Source: Hyphomicrobiales bacterium
Lineage (GTDB): Bacteria > Pseudomonadota > Alphaproteobacteria > Rhizobiales > Rhizobiaceae
NCBI GenBank assembly: GCA_900470965.1
Contig: UCCS01000048.1
Span: 1 to 64,000 of the forward strand
Length of the DNA stretch: 64,000 bases
Direction: 5' to 3'
Below, piece by piece: positions 1 through 8,300 of the stretch. The notes under the pieces were generated by a model. It was not told the DNA's origin. It did no database searches and was given only the letters and a program-made list of their open reading frames with translations. Every line of letters starts with the position of its first letter. Position 1 is the stretch's first letter. The position numbers were made by a program, and so were the translations under genes.

Positions 1-97
1 TTCAGGGAAGCTGCCGAGAGAAAATCATGGTTAAAATACCCTAAAATTTATAAGATTCGTGCGTTTCAACTTGGGACTAATACCACCTTTGGATGAG

Positions 98-122
98 GCG
101 ACTGGCCTCTCGGGCCAGTCGC
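98..122. repeat. Inverted repeat, possible terminator
   Basis: A perfect 10-bp stem (GCGACTGGCC and its complement) encloses a 5-nt loop. It lies 27 bp beyond the stop codon of the small minus-strand gene that follows. No T-run is seen on either side, so a Rho-independent terminator is only possible. The first 97 bases hold nothing else I recognise. Confidence 0.35.
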
Positions 123-148
123 AAATGCCCAGTGCGATCGTCCTCACG

Positions 149-322
149 TCAGTTGCGGCCGTCGTTCGGCCGTGACTTTCGTGCCTCGGAACTGCTAGAA
201 GAGGCCGTCTTGCCATCGGGCTGCTGGCCGAAATAGGTTCCGCCGAGATGTCCCCCGGCACTGGTGTTCTCCACCTGCCGCTCTGTTTTCTTGCGGATGT
301 CGTCTGCATTGGTCTTGCTCAT
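149..322 (-). CDS. Small hypothetical hydrophilic protein (57 aa)
   Basis: I do not recognise a named family. The product is very hydrophilic, rich in Ser, Lys, Arg and Asp, and has no signal peptide or membrane segment. It begins MSKTNADDIRKK and ends in a Ser-rich, basic tail. The frame extends upstream to 430, but the ATG at 322 is chosen because GGAG lies 8 nt before it, and the upstream part looks like intergenic sequence. It is divergent from the DUF992 gene. It could be a small stress or DNA-associated protein, but nothing in the sequence proves this. Confidence 0.55.
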   Translation of the reverse strand: MSKTNADDIRKKTERQVENTSAGGHLGGTYFGQQPDGKTASSSSSEARKSRPNDGRN

Positions 323-510
323 TCTGATCTCCATTGTTTGAAAAATGGACATCTGGACAACCGATGCAGGCCGATAGGGTTCCATAAAAGATGGGCGCGG
401 CAGCTTGGCGCAGGCGACTGTCGGAACCAAAATGACGGCGAAGACTTTCCTGCCTTGGTTATGACAAAGCCGACGTTATATCCTTCCAGCGATATTCACA
501 GGAGACGACA

Positions 511-1035
511 ATGAAAAAGATACTCGCGACCACAATCGCCGCAGCCTCGTTGCTCCAGGCCTTTGCCATGAGCGCCAGCGCGGCGGACCTGGTACGGACG
601 GAGCCGCCGGTGGCTCCCGATGTAAGCGGGGGCGTGAAGATCGGCTATCTCGATTGCGATATCGGCGGTGGTGTCGGCTATGTGCTTGGTTCTTCCAAGC
701 AGATCGATTGTGTCTTCCAGCCGACGAGCCGTGGAGAATCGCCTGAACATTACAGCGGTGCTTTGCGCAAGTTCGGCGTGGATCTCGGCTTCACCACGCG
801 TGGTCGTCTGCTTTGGGCCGTCTTCGCGCCGACAGCCGGCTATCACCGCGGCTCGCTGGCCGGCCTCTACCAGGGTGCGACCGCTGAAGCCACGCTTGTC
901 GGCGGCCTCGGCACCAACGTGCTCTTCGGCGGTACTTCCGGCTCAATCCATCTGCAGACGATCAGCGTCACAGGCCAGCTCGGCCTCAATGTTGCCGCGA
1001 CAGGCACGTCGATGACGCTGTCGCCCGAGAGCTAA
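511..1035 (+). CDS. DUF992 family secreted protein
   Basis: A 174-aa exported protein of the rhizobial DUF992 family, whose function is unknown. Residues 1-24 form a clear Sec signal peptide ending ASA before ADLV. The mature part is Gly-rich with two cysteines, C49 and C67, that could form a periplasmic disulfide, and repeated short beta-like segments. GGAGAC lies just upstream of the ATG. A strong terminator follows, so the gene is probably monocistronic. The family call rests on overall pattern (Cys-containing start of the mature domain, GRLLWAVFAPT segment, length) rather than on a catalytic motif. Confidence 0.85.
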   Translation: MKKILATTIAAASLLQAFAMSASAADLVRTEPPVAPDVSGGVKIGYLDCDIGGGVGYVLGSSKQIDCVFQPTSRGESPEHYSGALRKFGVDLGFTTRGRLLWAVFAPTAGYHRGSLAGLYQGATAEATLVGGLGTNVLFGGTSGSIHLQTISVTGQLGLNVAATGTSMTLSPES

Positions 1036-1060
1036 GACGGCAAGAGCTAACAAAACAAAG

Positions 1061-1109
1061 GCCGGTGGCGCATCGAATATGACGATACGCCACCGGCTTA
1101 TTTGTTTTT
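1061..1109 (+). terminator. Rho-independent terminator after DUF992 gene
   Basis: A perfect 10-bp GC-rich stem (GCCGGTGGCG with its complement) encloses a 17-nt loop and is followed by a T-rich tract, TTATTTGTTTTT. It starts 26 bp after the stop codon. Confidence 0.85.
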
Positions 1110-1352
1110 GCCGATTCTAATGCTGCACTTGGCCACGAACAGAGTTCACAGTCATGGCGCGATATCTAGAAAATTCTGAAAAAGTGGCGAGCTTCACGAT
1201 GAAGCGGAATCCGTCGCGCTAAAACCACTTGTGTTTTTGCCCCGATGCGCTTGCTCGTCCGCAATGGTGATCACATCGATCCGAACGAGGCGACAGAACC
1301 TCACATTGAGGCGGAATGCGCTTGGCTGCGATGCAGACGCAGCCATGTATTT
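1110..1352. other. Intergenic stretch with no gene seen
   Basis: Between the DUF992 terminator and the next minus-strand gene only short frames occur, with no convincing ribosome site. A 22-codon frame starting ATGGCGCG at 1154 is probably chance. Confidence 0.4.
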
Positions 1353-1751
1353 CTACCCCACGAGCGTCCCATCTTCTCCAACCCAGATTATTGCCGGTAT
1401 AGTGAAAAAATAGGCAACCAAACCCAAATCGTTCTCGTCACGCACTTGCTGAGGCCACTCGCCACGAAGCTGCTCAACTATCGCCTGGGGTGTCTCGTGC
1501 CATTGTGCCTCTTCATCACCAATCGTGAGTCGTGGACAGGGTGTTGTGGGGGACACGTAGCAGTCTGCACCAGGAGCAATAAACTTAATCTTTTTAGAGC
1601 TGAGCAAGCGTTCGATCAGACAAAAGAAACCTTCCTTATGCTCTTCAAAGGAGAGCGAGGGATTCTTGCCAGCAATCGCGCTGAATAGGGTCGCAATCGA
1701 AAGCCCAAATGAATCCTGGACGATTTCATCGATGTGCTTGATTGGCTGCAT
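1353..1751 (-). CDS. Hypothetical protein, DUF596/immunity-like
   Basis: A soluble acidic protein of 132 aa. Its layout, a helical N-terminus (FEEHKEGFFCLIERLL), then 'KKIKF', a tryptophan-containing middle and a hydrophobic C-terminus, recalls the small DUF596 proteins found near two-partner-secretion toxins. This is a weak resemblance and no catalytic motif is visible. The ATG at 1751 is preferred over a GTG at 1757 because GAGGTG lies just before it. The region has lower GC and different codon use from its neighbours and sits directly downstream of tRNA-Arg, which suggests acquired DNA. No partner toxin gene is present in the window. Confidence 0.6.
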   Translation of the reverse strand: MQPIKHIDEIVQDSFGLSIATLFSAIAGKNPSLSFEEHKEGFFCLIERLLSSKKIKFIAPGADCYVSPTTPCPRLTIGDEEAQWHETPQAIVEQLRGEWPQQVRDENDLGLVAYFFTIPAIIWVGEDGTLVG

Positions 1752-1870
1752 GACCACCTCTCGGAACCATATTTCTGGCCTGTAAGTCCGACAGCAGATT
1801 TCACGCTGACGTAAAACTCGTTCCGGATCGTTTGAGGTTTTTCCGCACCGATGTGAAGCTCGATAAAAAG

Positions 1871-1947
1871 TGGCGACCCCTGCAGGACTCGAACCTGCGA
1901 CCTGCTGCTTAGAAGGCAGCTGCTCTATCCAGTTGAGCTAAGGGGCC
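1871..1947 (-). tRNA. tRNA-Arg (TCT)
   Basis: The complement folds as a full cloverleaf of 77 nt with a seven-pair acceptor stem (GGCCCCT with AGGGGTC), a D arm GCTCAACTGGATAGAGC, the anticodon loop CTTCTAA and a T loop TTCGAGT. CCA is encoded. The anticodon TCT reads AGA. Confidence 0.95.
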
Positions 1948-1997
1948 GTCTCGCATGTCGCGATCCCGCGGCATATCTGTCTTGAACCGCGTACGGA

Positions 1998-2303
1998 TCA
2001 ATGCGTCCAGGGCTGGGTACGGGTATAGCGGAAATTATCCGGATAAGCGACGACCTGACGGACGGGATCCTTCGGAGCGATCACGCGGTATTCGATGCCG
2101 CTGCGCTTGGCATAGGCTTCTGCGAGTTCCTGCGTTTCGAAGGTCAGCTTGACCTGCTGACGCATGTCGCCTGACGAGGTGTAGCCCATGATCGGATCGA
2201 TCTTGCGCGGCTGCTCCTGATCGAATTCCAGCACCCAGAGATGGGTCTTTGCCTTACCGGACTGCATTGCGGTCTTGGCCGGACGATAGATCTTAGCAGA
2301 CAT
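1998..2303 (-). CDS. Complex I accessory subunit, NDUFS4-like
   Basis: A 101-aa protein of the ETC complex I subunit / NDUFS4 family (PF04800), a peripheral-arm accessory subunit of NADH:ubiquinone oxidoreductase shared by alphaproteobacteria and mitochondria. The family start (AKIYRPAKTAMQSGKAKT), the WVLEF segment, 'PIMGYTSSGDMRQQVKLTF' and the AYAKRSGIEYRV region are all present. GGAGG lies 9 nt before the ATG at 2303; the frame stays open to 2351 but that part is not family-like. It lies alone, away from a nuo operon, as such accessory genes usually do. Confidence 0.9.
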   Translation of the reverse strand: MSAKIYRPAKTAMQSGKAKTHLWVLEFDQEQPRKIDPIMGYTSSGDMRQQVKLTFETQELAEAYAKRSGIEYRVIAPKDPVRQVVAYPDNFRYTRTQPWTH

Positions 2304-2670
2304 GCTGCAGTGCCTCCGATATGCGGGCGGCGCCCGCCTTTCATAAATCAACCCTGATCAGGCTCGCTTGCATATCCCAGTATGGCAGCAAGAAGTGAAT
2401 TTTGATTATCCGCGAATCCTCGTCTTTTCAAGGGAAAAGCGCCGCTATCACAGCATGGACAGGTGAGCGAAACCGATTGCCGCTCCGTGCGTTTCTAATA
2501 CGGAGCGCCCAAGGCGCAGCCCTCTTCGCAGCCGGGTGTGGATAAGCGGGCAATCCTGTTACATAATCCGAAATGTTTCGGATTGTTGCATGTTTTGATC
2601 GCTTTCTAATTGTTATGGCCGGCATAGGCGACTAGGGTGCCTACCAACCGTTGTGACACGGGTGAGAACT

Positions 2671-2781
2671 ATGAGAACCTCTGCAGAATTCCATGCCATC
2701 ATGATTGGGGCCAGCATCACTGCGTTTTTTTACGCGGCGATCAGTTATGCCCAATATGTCGGCCTGCTTGCTCAGGGCTGA
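2671..2781 (+). CDS. Possible small membrane protein (36 aa)
   Basis: The frame from ATG at 2671 encodes 36 residues with one hydrophobic segment (about residues 10-32, [20 protein letters not shown]). A GGTGAG sequence lies 4 nt upstream as a weak ribosome site. No family is recognised. It is included because a single clean membrane segment in a GC-rich intergenic region is more than chance would usually give, but it may be non-coding. Confidence 0.35.
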   Translation: MRTSAEFHAIMIGASITAFFYAAISYAQYVGLLAQG

Positions 2782-2920
2782 ATCACGGCACGCATAGACA
2801 GGCGTGCTTAGCGACGTGAATGATATTGTCGCATGTTCCCGATGCCAAAATCCGCCTTATGACGGCAACGCGACAAATTGTGGCGCCGATCTCAAATCAC
2901 TAGGGATATAGGGAAAAACA

Positions 2921-2997
<77 letters not shown>

Positions 2998-3080
2998 AGC
3001 CGTTGTTGGCAGCGGGAATACACGCTTCCCCCTGCCCTAGCAACCCCATAAATCCACCTAGGCCGGCAGATTTCACAGGC

Positions 3081-3569
3081 TTACTTCACCTTTTTCGTTG
3101 TCGTGGCGCTGACGATACGATCGCCGGGGCGGATATTGAGCTTGCGGGCGATGCCGGCGTTTATCTCGACCACATATCGGACCTCGCCCATCGAATCGAT
3201 GATGTCGCGGGAATAGGGCGTGGCGTCTTCCTTGATATGGGTGATCACGCCCCTGTCGTCCGCAAAGAGCATGTCGAGCGGCAGGACGGTATTTTCCATC
3301 CACATGGTGACACGCCGCGATACGCCGAAATCAAAGATCATGCCGGCGTTTTCGGCCATCGTCTTGCGGAACATCAGGCCGTAGGCGCGTTGGTCGCCGG
3401 TGGCAGCGATCTCTACGGTAAAATGCAGCATCTTGCCGGCAGCCGTCTGGATGATCAGCGGCTCCTTGTCGAAATGCATGTCCTGCTGTGCAAATGCCGG
3501 CAGGGCGATCATGAAAAAAAGCGCCATGAAGGCGCTTCTCATCATCTCAACGATAAACAGGCTGCGCAT
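3081..3569 (-). CDS. DUF192 family secreted protein
   Basis: A 162-aa DUF192 protein, a small beta-rich extracytoplasmic family of unknown function. An N-terminal signal peptide ends near residue 27 (PAFA before QQDM). The family core is clear: AYGLMFRKTM, GMIFDFG, MWMENTVLPLDMLF and a final NIRPGDRIV. The ATG overlaps the stop of the cold-shock gene by one base (TGATG), so the two are translationally coupled. A start at one of the Met residues 9-10 would also leave an intact signal peptide. This pairing of csp and DUF192 is common in rhizobia, but a functional link is not shown. Confidence 0.9.
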   Translation of the reverse strand: MRSLFIVEMMRSAFMALFFMIALPAFAQQDMHFDKEPLIIQTAAGKMLHFTVEIAATGDQRAYGLMFRKTMAENAGMIFDFGVSRRVTMWMENTVLPLDMLFADDRGVITHIKEDATPYSRDIIDSMGEVRYVVEINAGIARKLNIRPGDRIVSATTTKKVK

Positions 3570-4147
3570 CAGTGAGACCGGCCAACCGGGCTCGGAACGT
3601 CAGGATGGATCTCGGCAGCCATCAGGCCCTTCTCGCCGTCGCCGAAGCGCACCAGCACCACCTGGCCCGGGCGCAGTTCGGTGAGGCCGAAGCGGCGGAG
3701 CGTTTCCATGTGAACGAATATGTCTTCCGTGCCCTCACCTCGCGTCAGGAAGCCGAAACCCTTGGTGCGGTTGAACCACTTGACTAGGGCGCGCTCGAGG
3801 CCACTGGTTGCCGTGACCTGCACGTGGGTGCGAACCGGAGGCATCTGCGAGGGATGGATCGCAGTCGATTGATCCATGGAGAGGATCTTGAAGGCCTGGA
3901 AGCCACGCTCGCGACGCTGGATAAGCGCGACGATTCGGGTGCCCTCAAGAATGGTTTGGTAGCCGTCGCGTCTCAGGCAGGTTACGTGCAGCAGCACATC
4001 CTGCATGCCATTGTCGGGAACGATGAAGCCAAAGCCCTTGGCCACGTCGAACCATTTCACCACGCCGGTGATTTCAACGAGGTCAACCGGTTCCCCCGAC
4101 AACTCCTCAAGGTCGGTAAAGCCATTCGATGAAATCCTGTCAGCCAT
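3569..4147 (-). CDS. Cold-shock protein with two CSD domains
   Basis: A 192-aa RNA/DNA-binding protein with two tandem cold-shock domains. The first spans about residues 26-90 ([17 protein letters not shown]1 at 38-43) and the second about 119-182 ([15 protein letters not shown]1 at 129-134). Classical CspA proteins carry one domain of about 70 residues; the duplicated form is typical of alphaproteobacteria. The two RNP2-like strands differ: the first reads DVLLHVT and the second DIFVHME, so domain one has lost the usual Phe. It acts on nucleic acids in the cytoplasm, probably as an RNA chaperone. It is first in a two-gene unit with the DUF192 gene. Confidence 0.92.
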   Translation of the reverse strand: MADRISSNGFTDLEELSGEPVDLVEITGVVKWFDVAKGFGFIVPDNGMQDVLLHVTCLRRDGYQTILEGTRIVALIQRRERGFQAFKILSMDQSTAIHPSQMPPVRTHVQVTATSGLERALVKWFNRTKGFGFLTRGEGTEDIFVHMETLRRFGLTELRPGQVVLVRFGDGEKGLMAAEIHPDVPSPVGRSH

Positions 4148-4341
4148 GTCGCCAGCCCCTCAATACGCGTCACACTGTTACGGTTAACTGATTCTTGAAA
4201 TCAAGATTAACATCTTGGTAACGGATAAGCGCAAGTCCTAGTTTTCGGTTATTCCCAACTGTACATTTTATAGCGATGACTTGCCCGAAACTGGCGTCTG
4301 TTACTCCAGATGGGCTAGCCTAAATAGAGAGAGGAAACACA

Positions 4342-4782
4342 ATGCGTTATCTCCACACCATGGTTCGCGTCAAAGACCTCGACGCTTCCCTCCATTTTTA
4401 CACCACACTCTTCGGACTCGAGGAAATCCGCCGCCATGAGAACGAGAAGGGCCGCTTCACGCTCGTTTTCCTGGCCGCTCGCGATGATCTCGACCGTGCC
4501 CGCAGCGAAAAAGCTCCCTGCCTGGAGCTCACTTATAACTGGGACACGGAAGATTATACCGGAGGACGCAATTTCGGTCACCTCGCCTATGAGGTGGATG
4601 ACATCTACGCGATCTGCCAGAAATTGATGGACAGTGGTATTACGATTAACCGCCCCCCGCGTGATGGCAACATGGCCTTCGTACGCTCGCCCGACGGCAT
4701 CTCGATAGAGATCCTGCAGAAGGGCGAAAAACTGGCCCCTGCCGAACCCTGGCTGTCCATGGGCAATACCGGCGCCTGGTAA
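4342..4782 (+). CDS. gloA: Lactoylglutathione lyase (glyoxalase I)
   Basis: Glyoxalase I, which converts the glutathione hemithioacetal of methylglyoxal to S-lactoylglutathione in the cytoplasm. At 146 aa it has the usual length of the Ni/Co type. Metal ligands are visible as H5, E62 (LELTYN), H80 (FGHLAYEV) and E123 (SIEILQ). AGAGAGGAAA lies upstream of the ATG. It stands alone, followed on the same strand by a lipoprotein gene about 95 bp later. Confidence 0.95.
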   Translation: MRYLHTMVRVKDLDASLHFYTTLFGLEEIRRHENEKGRFTLVFLAARDDLDRARSEKAPCLELTYNWDTEDYTGGRNFGHLAYEVDDIYAICQKLMDSGITINRPPRDGNMAFVRSPDGISIEILQKGEKLAPAEPWLSMGNTGAW

Positions 4783-4878
4783 GCCAAGCTGCAGGCAAGC
4801 TTCACGAGGCACTCTCCGGTTCCATCGTAACGGAAGCGCGCTTTCCGGCGCCTTCCGCATTCACCGGAGATTTCTCGG

Positions 4879-5976
4879 TTGACCAGAAACAACAAGCGGA
4901 TTGCCCCTCCGAGCCGGCAGGCTGTCGGTGCTTTGCTGATCGCCAGTTCTATCCTGGCGCTTTCCGGCTGCGTCTCCGACAAGAAGGCGCTTGATTCGGC
5001 CGGCGTCGCCACACCGGCTGTGGAAGGACAGCCGGCACCAAAGCTTGCAGCGGCAATGCCCGTCGCATCGTCCACTGCGTCGAAACAGCTCTATCGCGAT
5101 CCGATGCTGACCAATGTCTCCGGTGTCAATCCGCAGGCAGCAGTGCAGGATCCGAATGCGGCAACGGCCGCGCCACCCGTCGATCCGGCCATGCAACAGC
5201 AGCAGCCGGCCAATATCGGCGGTCTCGTCATGCAGTCGACGCGAATCAATGCGCAGGCGATGAGCATTTTTTCCGATCATCAGCCGCTGCCGCAGAACAA
5301 TTCGACCTCGACGGTCATCCAGCCACAAGGCGCGAACGCCTACGCACCTGAGAACGCTGGCCCAAGATCGAGCGTGGTCAGCGCGCCGCCCGAGCCACAG
5401 CAAGGCGAGATGCTGCCGCAGCAATCATCGCAGAATACCAGCACGAAGCTTGCACATGATCAGACAGCCTCGCTTGCCGGCGGAAACATTCCGGGATCGA
5501 CGATGAACGCGCTCTACAGCGCGCCGAAGCAGAACCTGCTCAGCAGCCTTTCCGGGCTTCTGCAGAAAGCATCGCTGCCCGGCATGACGCGCATCGCGCC
5601 AAACGGCCTGCATGTGCAGAACGACAGCGTCCAGGTCGGCTGCTTCAAGCCCGATCTCATGCGGGTCATCAAGACAGTCGAGACTCACTTCGGCAAGCCA
5701 GTTGTCGTCACGTCAGGCTACCGCGATCCGCAGCACAACCGTGAAGTCGGCGGCGCTGAGGAATCGATGCATAAGAGTTGCGAAGCCGCCGATATCCAGA
5801 TCGACGGCATCAGCAAATGGGATATCGCCCAATATATCCGCTCGCTCCCGAACCGCGGCGGTGTCGGCACCTATTGCCACACGGATTCGGTCCATCTGGA
5901 CACGGGCAATGCCCGAGACTGGAACTGGGGCTGCGGCCGCAAGAGCGCGCCGATCGCTTCGGCAAGGGCGATCTGA
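4879..5976 (+). CDS. Lipoprotein with peptidase M15/YcbK-like domain
   Basis: A 365-aa lipoprotein. The N-terminus has a signal sequence with lipobox LSGC (C31). Residues 35-240 are low-complexity, rich in Pro, Gln, Ala and Ser. The C-terminal part (about 250-350) resembles the M15A/YcbK peptidoglycan peptidase fold: VVTSGYRDPQHNREVGG, then SMHKSCEAADIQI and VHLDTGNARDW, which supply the H...D...H zinc pattern. It probably acts on murein in the periplasm. A TTG start is inferred because GGAG lies about 9 nt before it and no ATG fits; the signal peptide begins directly there. Confidence 0.85.
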   Translation: MTRNNKRIAPPSRQAVGALLIASSILALSGCVSDKKALDSAGVATPAVEGQPAPKLAAAMPVASSTASKQLYRDPMLTNVSGVNPQAAVQDPNAATAAPPVDPAMQQQQPANIGGLVMQSTRINAQAMSIFSDHQPLPQNNSTSTVIQPQGANAYAPENAGPRSSVVSAPPEPQQGEMLPQQSSQNTSTKLAHDQTASLAGGNIPGSTMNALYSAPKQNLLSSLSGLLQKASLPGMTRIAPNGLHVQNDSVQVGCFKPDLMRVIKTVETHFGKPVVVTSGYRDPQHNREVGGAEESMHKSCEAADIQIDGISKWDIAQYIRSLPNRGGVGTYCHTDSVHLDTGNARDWNWGCGRKSAPIASARAI

Positions 5977-6125
5977 CCTTCCCCCTCTGAAAGCGTGACG
6001 TAGGGAAAGCGGCCGGACCCCGATTTCCAGCCGCCGCTGCAGCTCTTTGATTCAGCTGCAATAATCTTCATTTTCCACAAGCGGAAACGGCTTGTCATTT
6101 TTTTGAAAAATTTCGAATTTGCCGC

Positions 6126-6154
6126 TTGCCGGATCGGAAGTGCCTGACTATAAG
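6126..6154 (+). promoter_or_regulatory. Promoter of first tRNA-Glu gene
   Basis: TTGCCG, a 17-bp spacer and TATAAG lie 17 bp before the tRNA. The same layout recurs before the third copy and, with TATTTG, before the second. Confidence 0.7.
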
Positions 6155-6170
6155 GGCGCCACCACAGCAC

Positions 6171-6245
6171 GCGCCCTTCGTCTATCGGTTAGGACGACAG
6201 ATTTTCATTCTGTAAAGAGGGGTTCGACTCCCCTAGGGCGTGCCA
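6171..6245 (+). tRNA. tRNA-Glu (TTC), copy 1
   Basis: A complete cloverleaf of 75 nt: acceptor GCGCCCT with AGGGCGT, anticodon stem ACAGA with TCTGT around TTTTCAT, T loop TTCGACT, encoded CCA, discriminator base G. The body is identical to the two copies downstream. Confidence 0.96.
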
Positions 6246-6278
6246 CTTCTTCTTCCAATTCGACATTATACTTACCGC

Positions 6279-6307
6279 TTGCGGAACGCGTTGCACTTTC
6301 CTATTTG
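6279..6307 (+). promoter_or_regulatory. Promoter of second tRNA-Glu gene
   Basis: TTGCGG, 17 bp, then TATTTG, placed 12 bp before the tRNA. The CCGCTTGCGG context is shared with the third copy, but the -10 element is weaker. Confidence 0.55.
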
Positions 6308-6319
6308 AGCTGAAAGCCT

Positions 6320-6394
6320 GCGCCCTTCGTCTATCGGTTAGGACGACAGATTTTCATTCTGTAAAGAGGGGTTCGACTCCCCTAGGGCGTACCA
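6320..6394 (+). tRNA. tRNA-Glu (TTC), copy 2
   Basis: The same 75-nt tRNA body as copies 1 and 3, with encoded CCA. The only difference is the discriminator base, A in place of G. Confidence 0.96.
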
Positions 6395-6397
6395 AAT

Positions 6398-6675
6398 CAA
6401 TGAGTTCTTTCACGCTTCGGGCGGACGAACTCACGAAGGCTAACAGCCTTCCGGCAGTGCATTCCGGAACCTCGTGGTGCGCGTTGCATCTTTTGCCGAA
6501 CCGATGCAGTCCCGGCAGTCGTCGCTTCGCTGTTGTACGACAGCCATTTTGGTACGGGGAACGCTGATAGGCAGCGCAGACGTGCGGAACGTGCGATTGC
6601 TCCCTCCACGTCCAGGCTTTTCCACAAGCCCAGAAAAAATCTGCATAATCCGGCGAAAGATTCTCATTTTGCCGC
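6398..6675 (+). other. Spacer between tRNA-Glu copies 2 and 3
   Basis: No gene is supported here. The last part carries TTTTCCACAAG, also found ahead of copy 1, so the third copy seems to be a duplication that brought its upstream region with it. Confidence 0.4.
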
Positions 6676-6704
6676 TTGCGGTGCAGAAAGGTGCTGACTA
6701 TAAG
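6676..6704 (+). promoter_or_regulatory. Promoter of third tRNA-Glu gene
   Basis: TTGCGG, 17 bp, TATAAG. The next 18 bases, up to the tRNA, nearly match those before copy 1 (GGCGCCACCACAG then CAC). Confidence 0.7.
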
Positions 6705-6722
6705 GGCGCCACCACAGAGCAC

Positions 6723-6797
6723 GCGCCCTTCGTCTATCGGTTAGGACGACAGATTTTCATTCTGTAAAGAGGGGTTCGACTCCCCTAGGGCGTGCCA
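6723..6797 (+). tRNA. tRNA-Glu (TTC), copy 3
   Basis: Identical to copy 1 over all 75 nt, including discriminator G and encoded CCA. Confidence 0.96.
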
Positions 6798-7101
6798 CTC
6801 TCCTTCATCATTTCCCTGTCTTTTCATAGAGTTCCGTTCGCGGATGCAGCTGTCCTTGCCATGTGAATTGATGGGGCAAATGCAGTGACATCACGCATCA
6901 TACGCTGCCATCTGCAGCGCGAAGCTCGGCTCGTGGACCCGCTCCGCAATCTTCGTAAAACCCATTCTTTTCAACGATATGATCAGCCAAAAATGGTTTT
7001 CGGTATTTACCGGGGATTAGCGGGCGGCGTCTAAGATCATCGAGGCATTTCTGCTGACGCGGCACTCCAACATACGCCTCGGCGACAAGGGATTTTCGGA
7101 T
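6798..7101. other. Intergenic region before TMEM43 gene
   Basis: About 300 bases with no supported gene on either strand. The lower-GC part near 6950-7010 probably holds the promoter of the next gene, but I cannot place it with confidence. Confidence 0.35.
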
Positions 7102-8271
7102 ATGAGCCATACGGAAACGACCTATACTTCGTGGTTTGAGCGCATCAAAAGCGCGCTGATCGGCGCATTGGTCGGCCTTGTTCTGCTTATCGGATGTATC
7201 TGGCTGCTGATCTGGAACGAAGGTCGTGCGATCCAGACCTATCGCGCTCTTTCCGAAGGCGCGTCACAGGTGATTTCGGTCGATGGTGCGGCTGTCGATC
7301 CGGCCAATGAAGGCAAGCTCGTCCATATCAGTGGCGCGGTGAAATCCGATCAGATCCCGCAGGATAGCCAATTCGGTGTCACCGCCGACGGCGCCGTCGG
7401 CCTTTCCCGCCAGGTCGCGATGTATCAGTGGGTGGAAAAAAGCGAGAGCCAGACCAAAAAGACACTGGGTGGCGGCGAGGAAACGACGACGACCTATTCC
7501 TACACCAAGGAGTGGCGCTCGGACATCATCGATTCGAGCCGCTTCAAGCAATCTGATGATCATCAAAATCCAACCAGCATGCCTGACGGCGCCACCTTCA
7601 CGGCAAAAACGGCGCATGTCGGCGCCTTCTCGGCACCAGGCAAGGATGTGGCGGGGATCGGCGACTATTCACGACTCGCGCTTACTGACAGCGACGTGCA
7701 GCGCATAGCGGTGCAGATTGGCGCTAGCCGGCCGGCAAAGCGGAATTCCGAGGGTGCCTATATCGGTCTGAACGAAAACCTGCCCGATGTCGGCGATCTC
7801 AGGATCACCTACCAGAGAATCGACGTGGAAACGGCAAGCATCGTTGGCAAGCAGAGTCACGGCGCGCTCGTTCCCTACGAGACGACCAACCACCGCGATA
7901 TCTTCCTTACCGCTGATGGCGATGTGGATGCCGGCCAGATGTTCAAAACGGCAGAGAGTGAAAACAGCATTATCACCTGGCTTGTGCGCGCCTGCGGCCT
8001 CATCGGCTTGTTCGTCAGTTTCAAGCTGATGTTTGGGCTCCTGCCCATTCTTGCCGACCTAATTCCGTTTCTCGGCTCGGTCATCGGCTTCGGCACGAGC
8101 GTCGTGGCCTTCGTGCTGACACTGCTCGTCGGCCCTGTTGTCATCGCGATAGGCTGGTTCGCCTACAGGCCGCTTTTGTCCGTCGGAATCATTGCCGGCG
8201 GCATATTGCTTGCCGTGACCGTCACTCGCCTTCGCAGAAAAGCACCGCTTTCTCAGCCGCAGCCGGCTTGA
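7102..8271 (+). CDS. TMEM43 family membrane protein
   Basis: A 389-aa integral membrane protein of the TMEM43/DUF1625 family, homologous to the eukaryotic nuclear-envelope protein LUMA; its bacterial role is unknown. One membrane segment lies at about residues 16-38, then a large soluble domain to about residue 290 (YQWVEKSESQTKKTLGGG region with Thr/Tyr stretch), then three or four hydrophobic segments (about 292-380). The order of one N-terminal and several C-terminal segments around a large loop matches the family. It is convergent with recJ, 29 bp apart. Confidence 0.88.
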   Translation: MSHTETTYTSWFERIKSALIGALVGLVLLIGCIWLLIWNEGRAIQTYRALSEGASQVISVDGAAVDPANEGKLVHISGAVKSDQIPQDSQFGVTADGAVGLSRQVAMYQWVEKSESQTKKTLGGGEETTTTYSYTKEWRSDIIDSSRFKQSDDHQNPTSMPDGATFTAKTAHVGAFSAPGKDVAGIGDYSRLALTDSDVQRIAVQIGASRPAKRNSEGAYIGLNENLPDVGDLRITYQRIDVETASIVGKQSHGALVPYETTNHRDIFLTADGDVDAGQMFKTAESENSIITWLVRACGLIGLFVSFKLMFGLLPILADLIPFLGSVIGFGTSVVAFVLTLLVGPVVIAIGWFAYRPLLSVGIIAGGILLAVTVTRLRRKAPLSQPQPA

Positions 8272-8300
8272 TCCCTTTCCAAGCCTAGCCGTTCAGCCGG

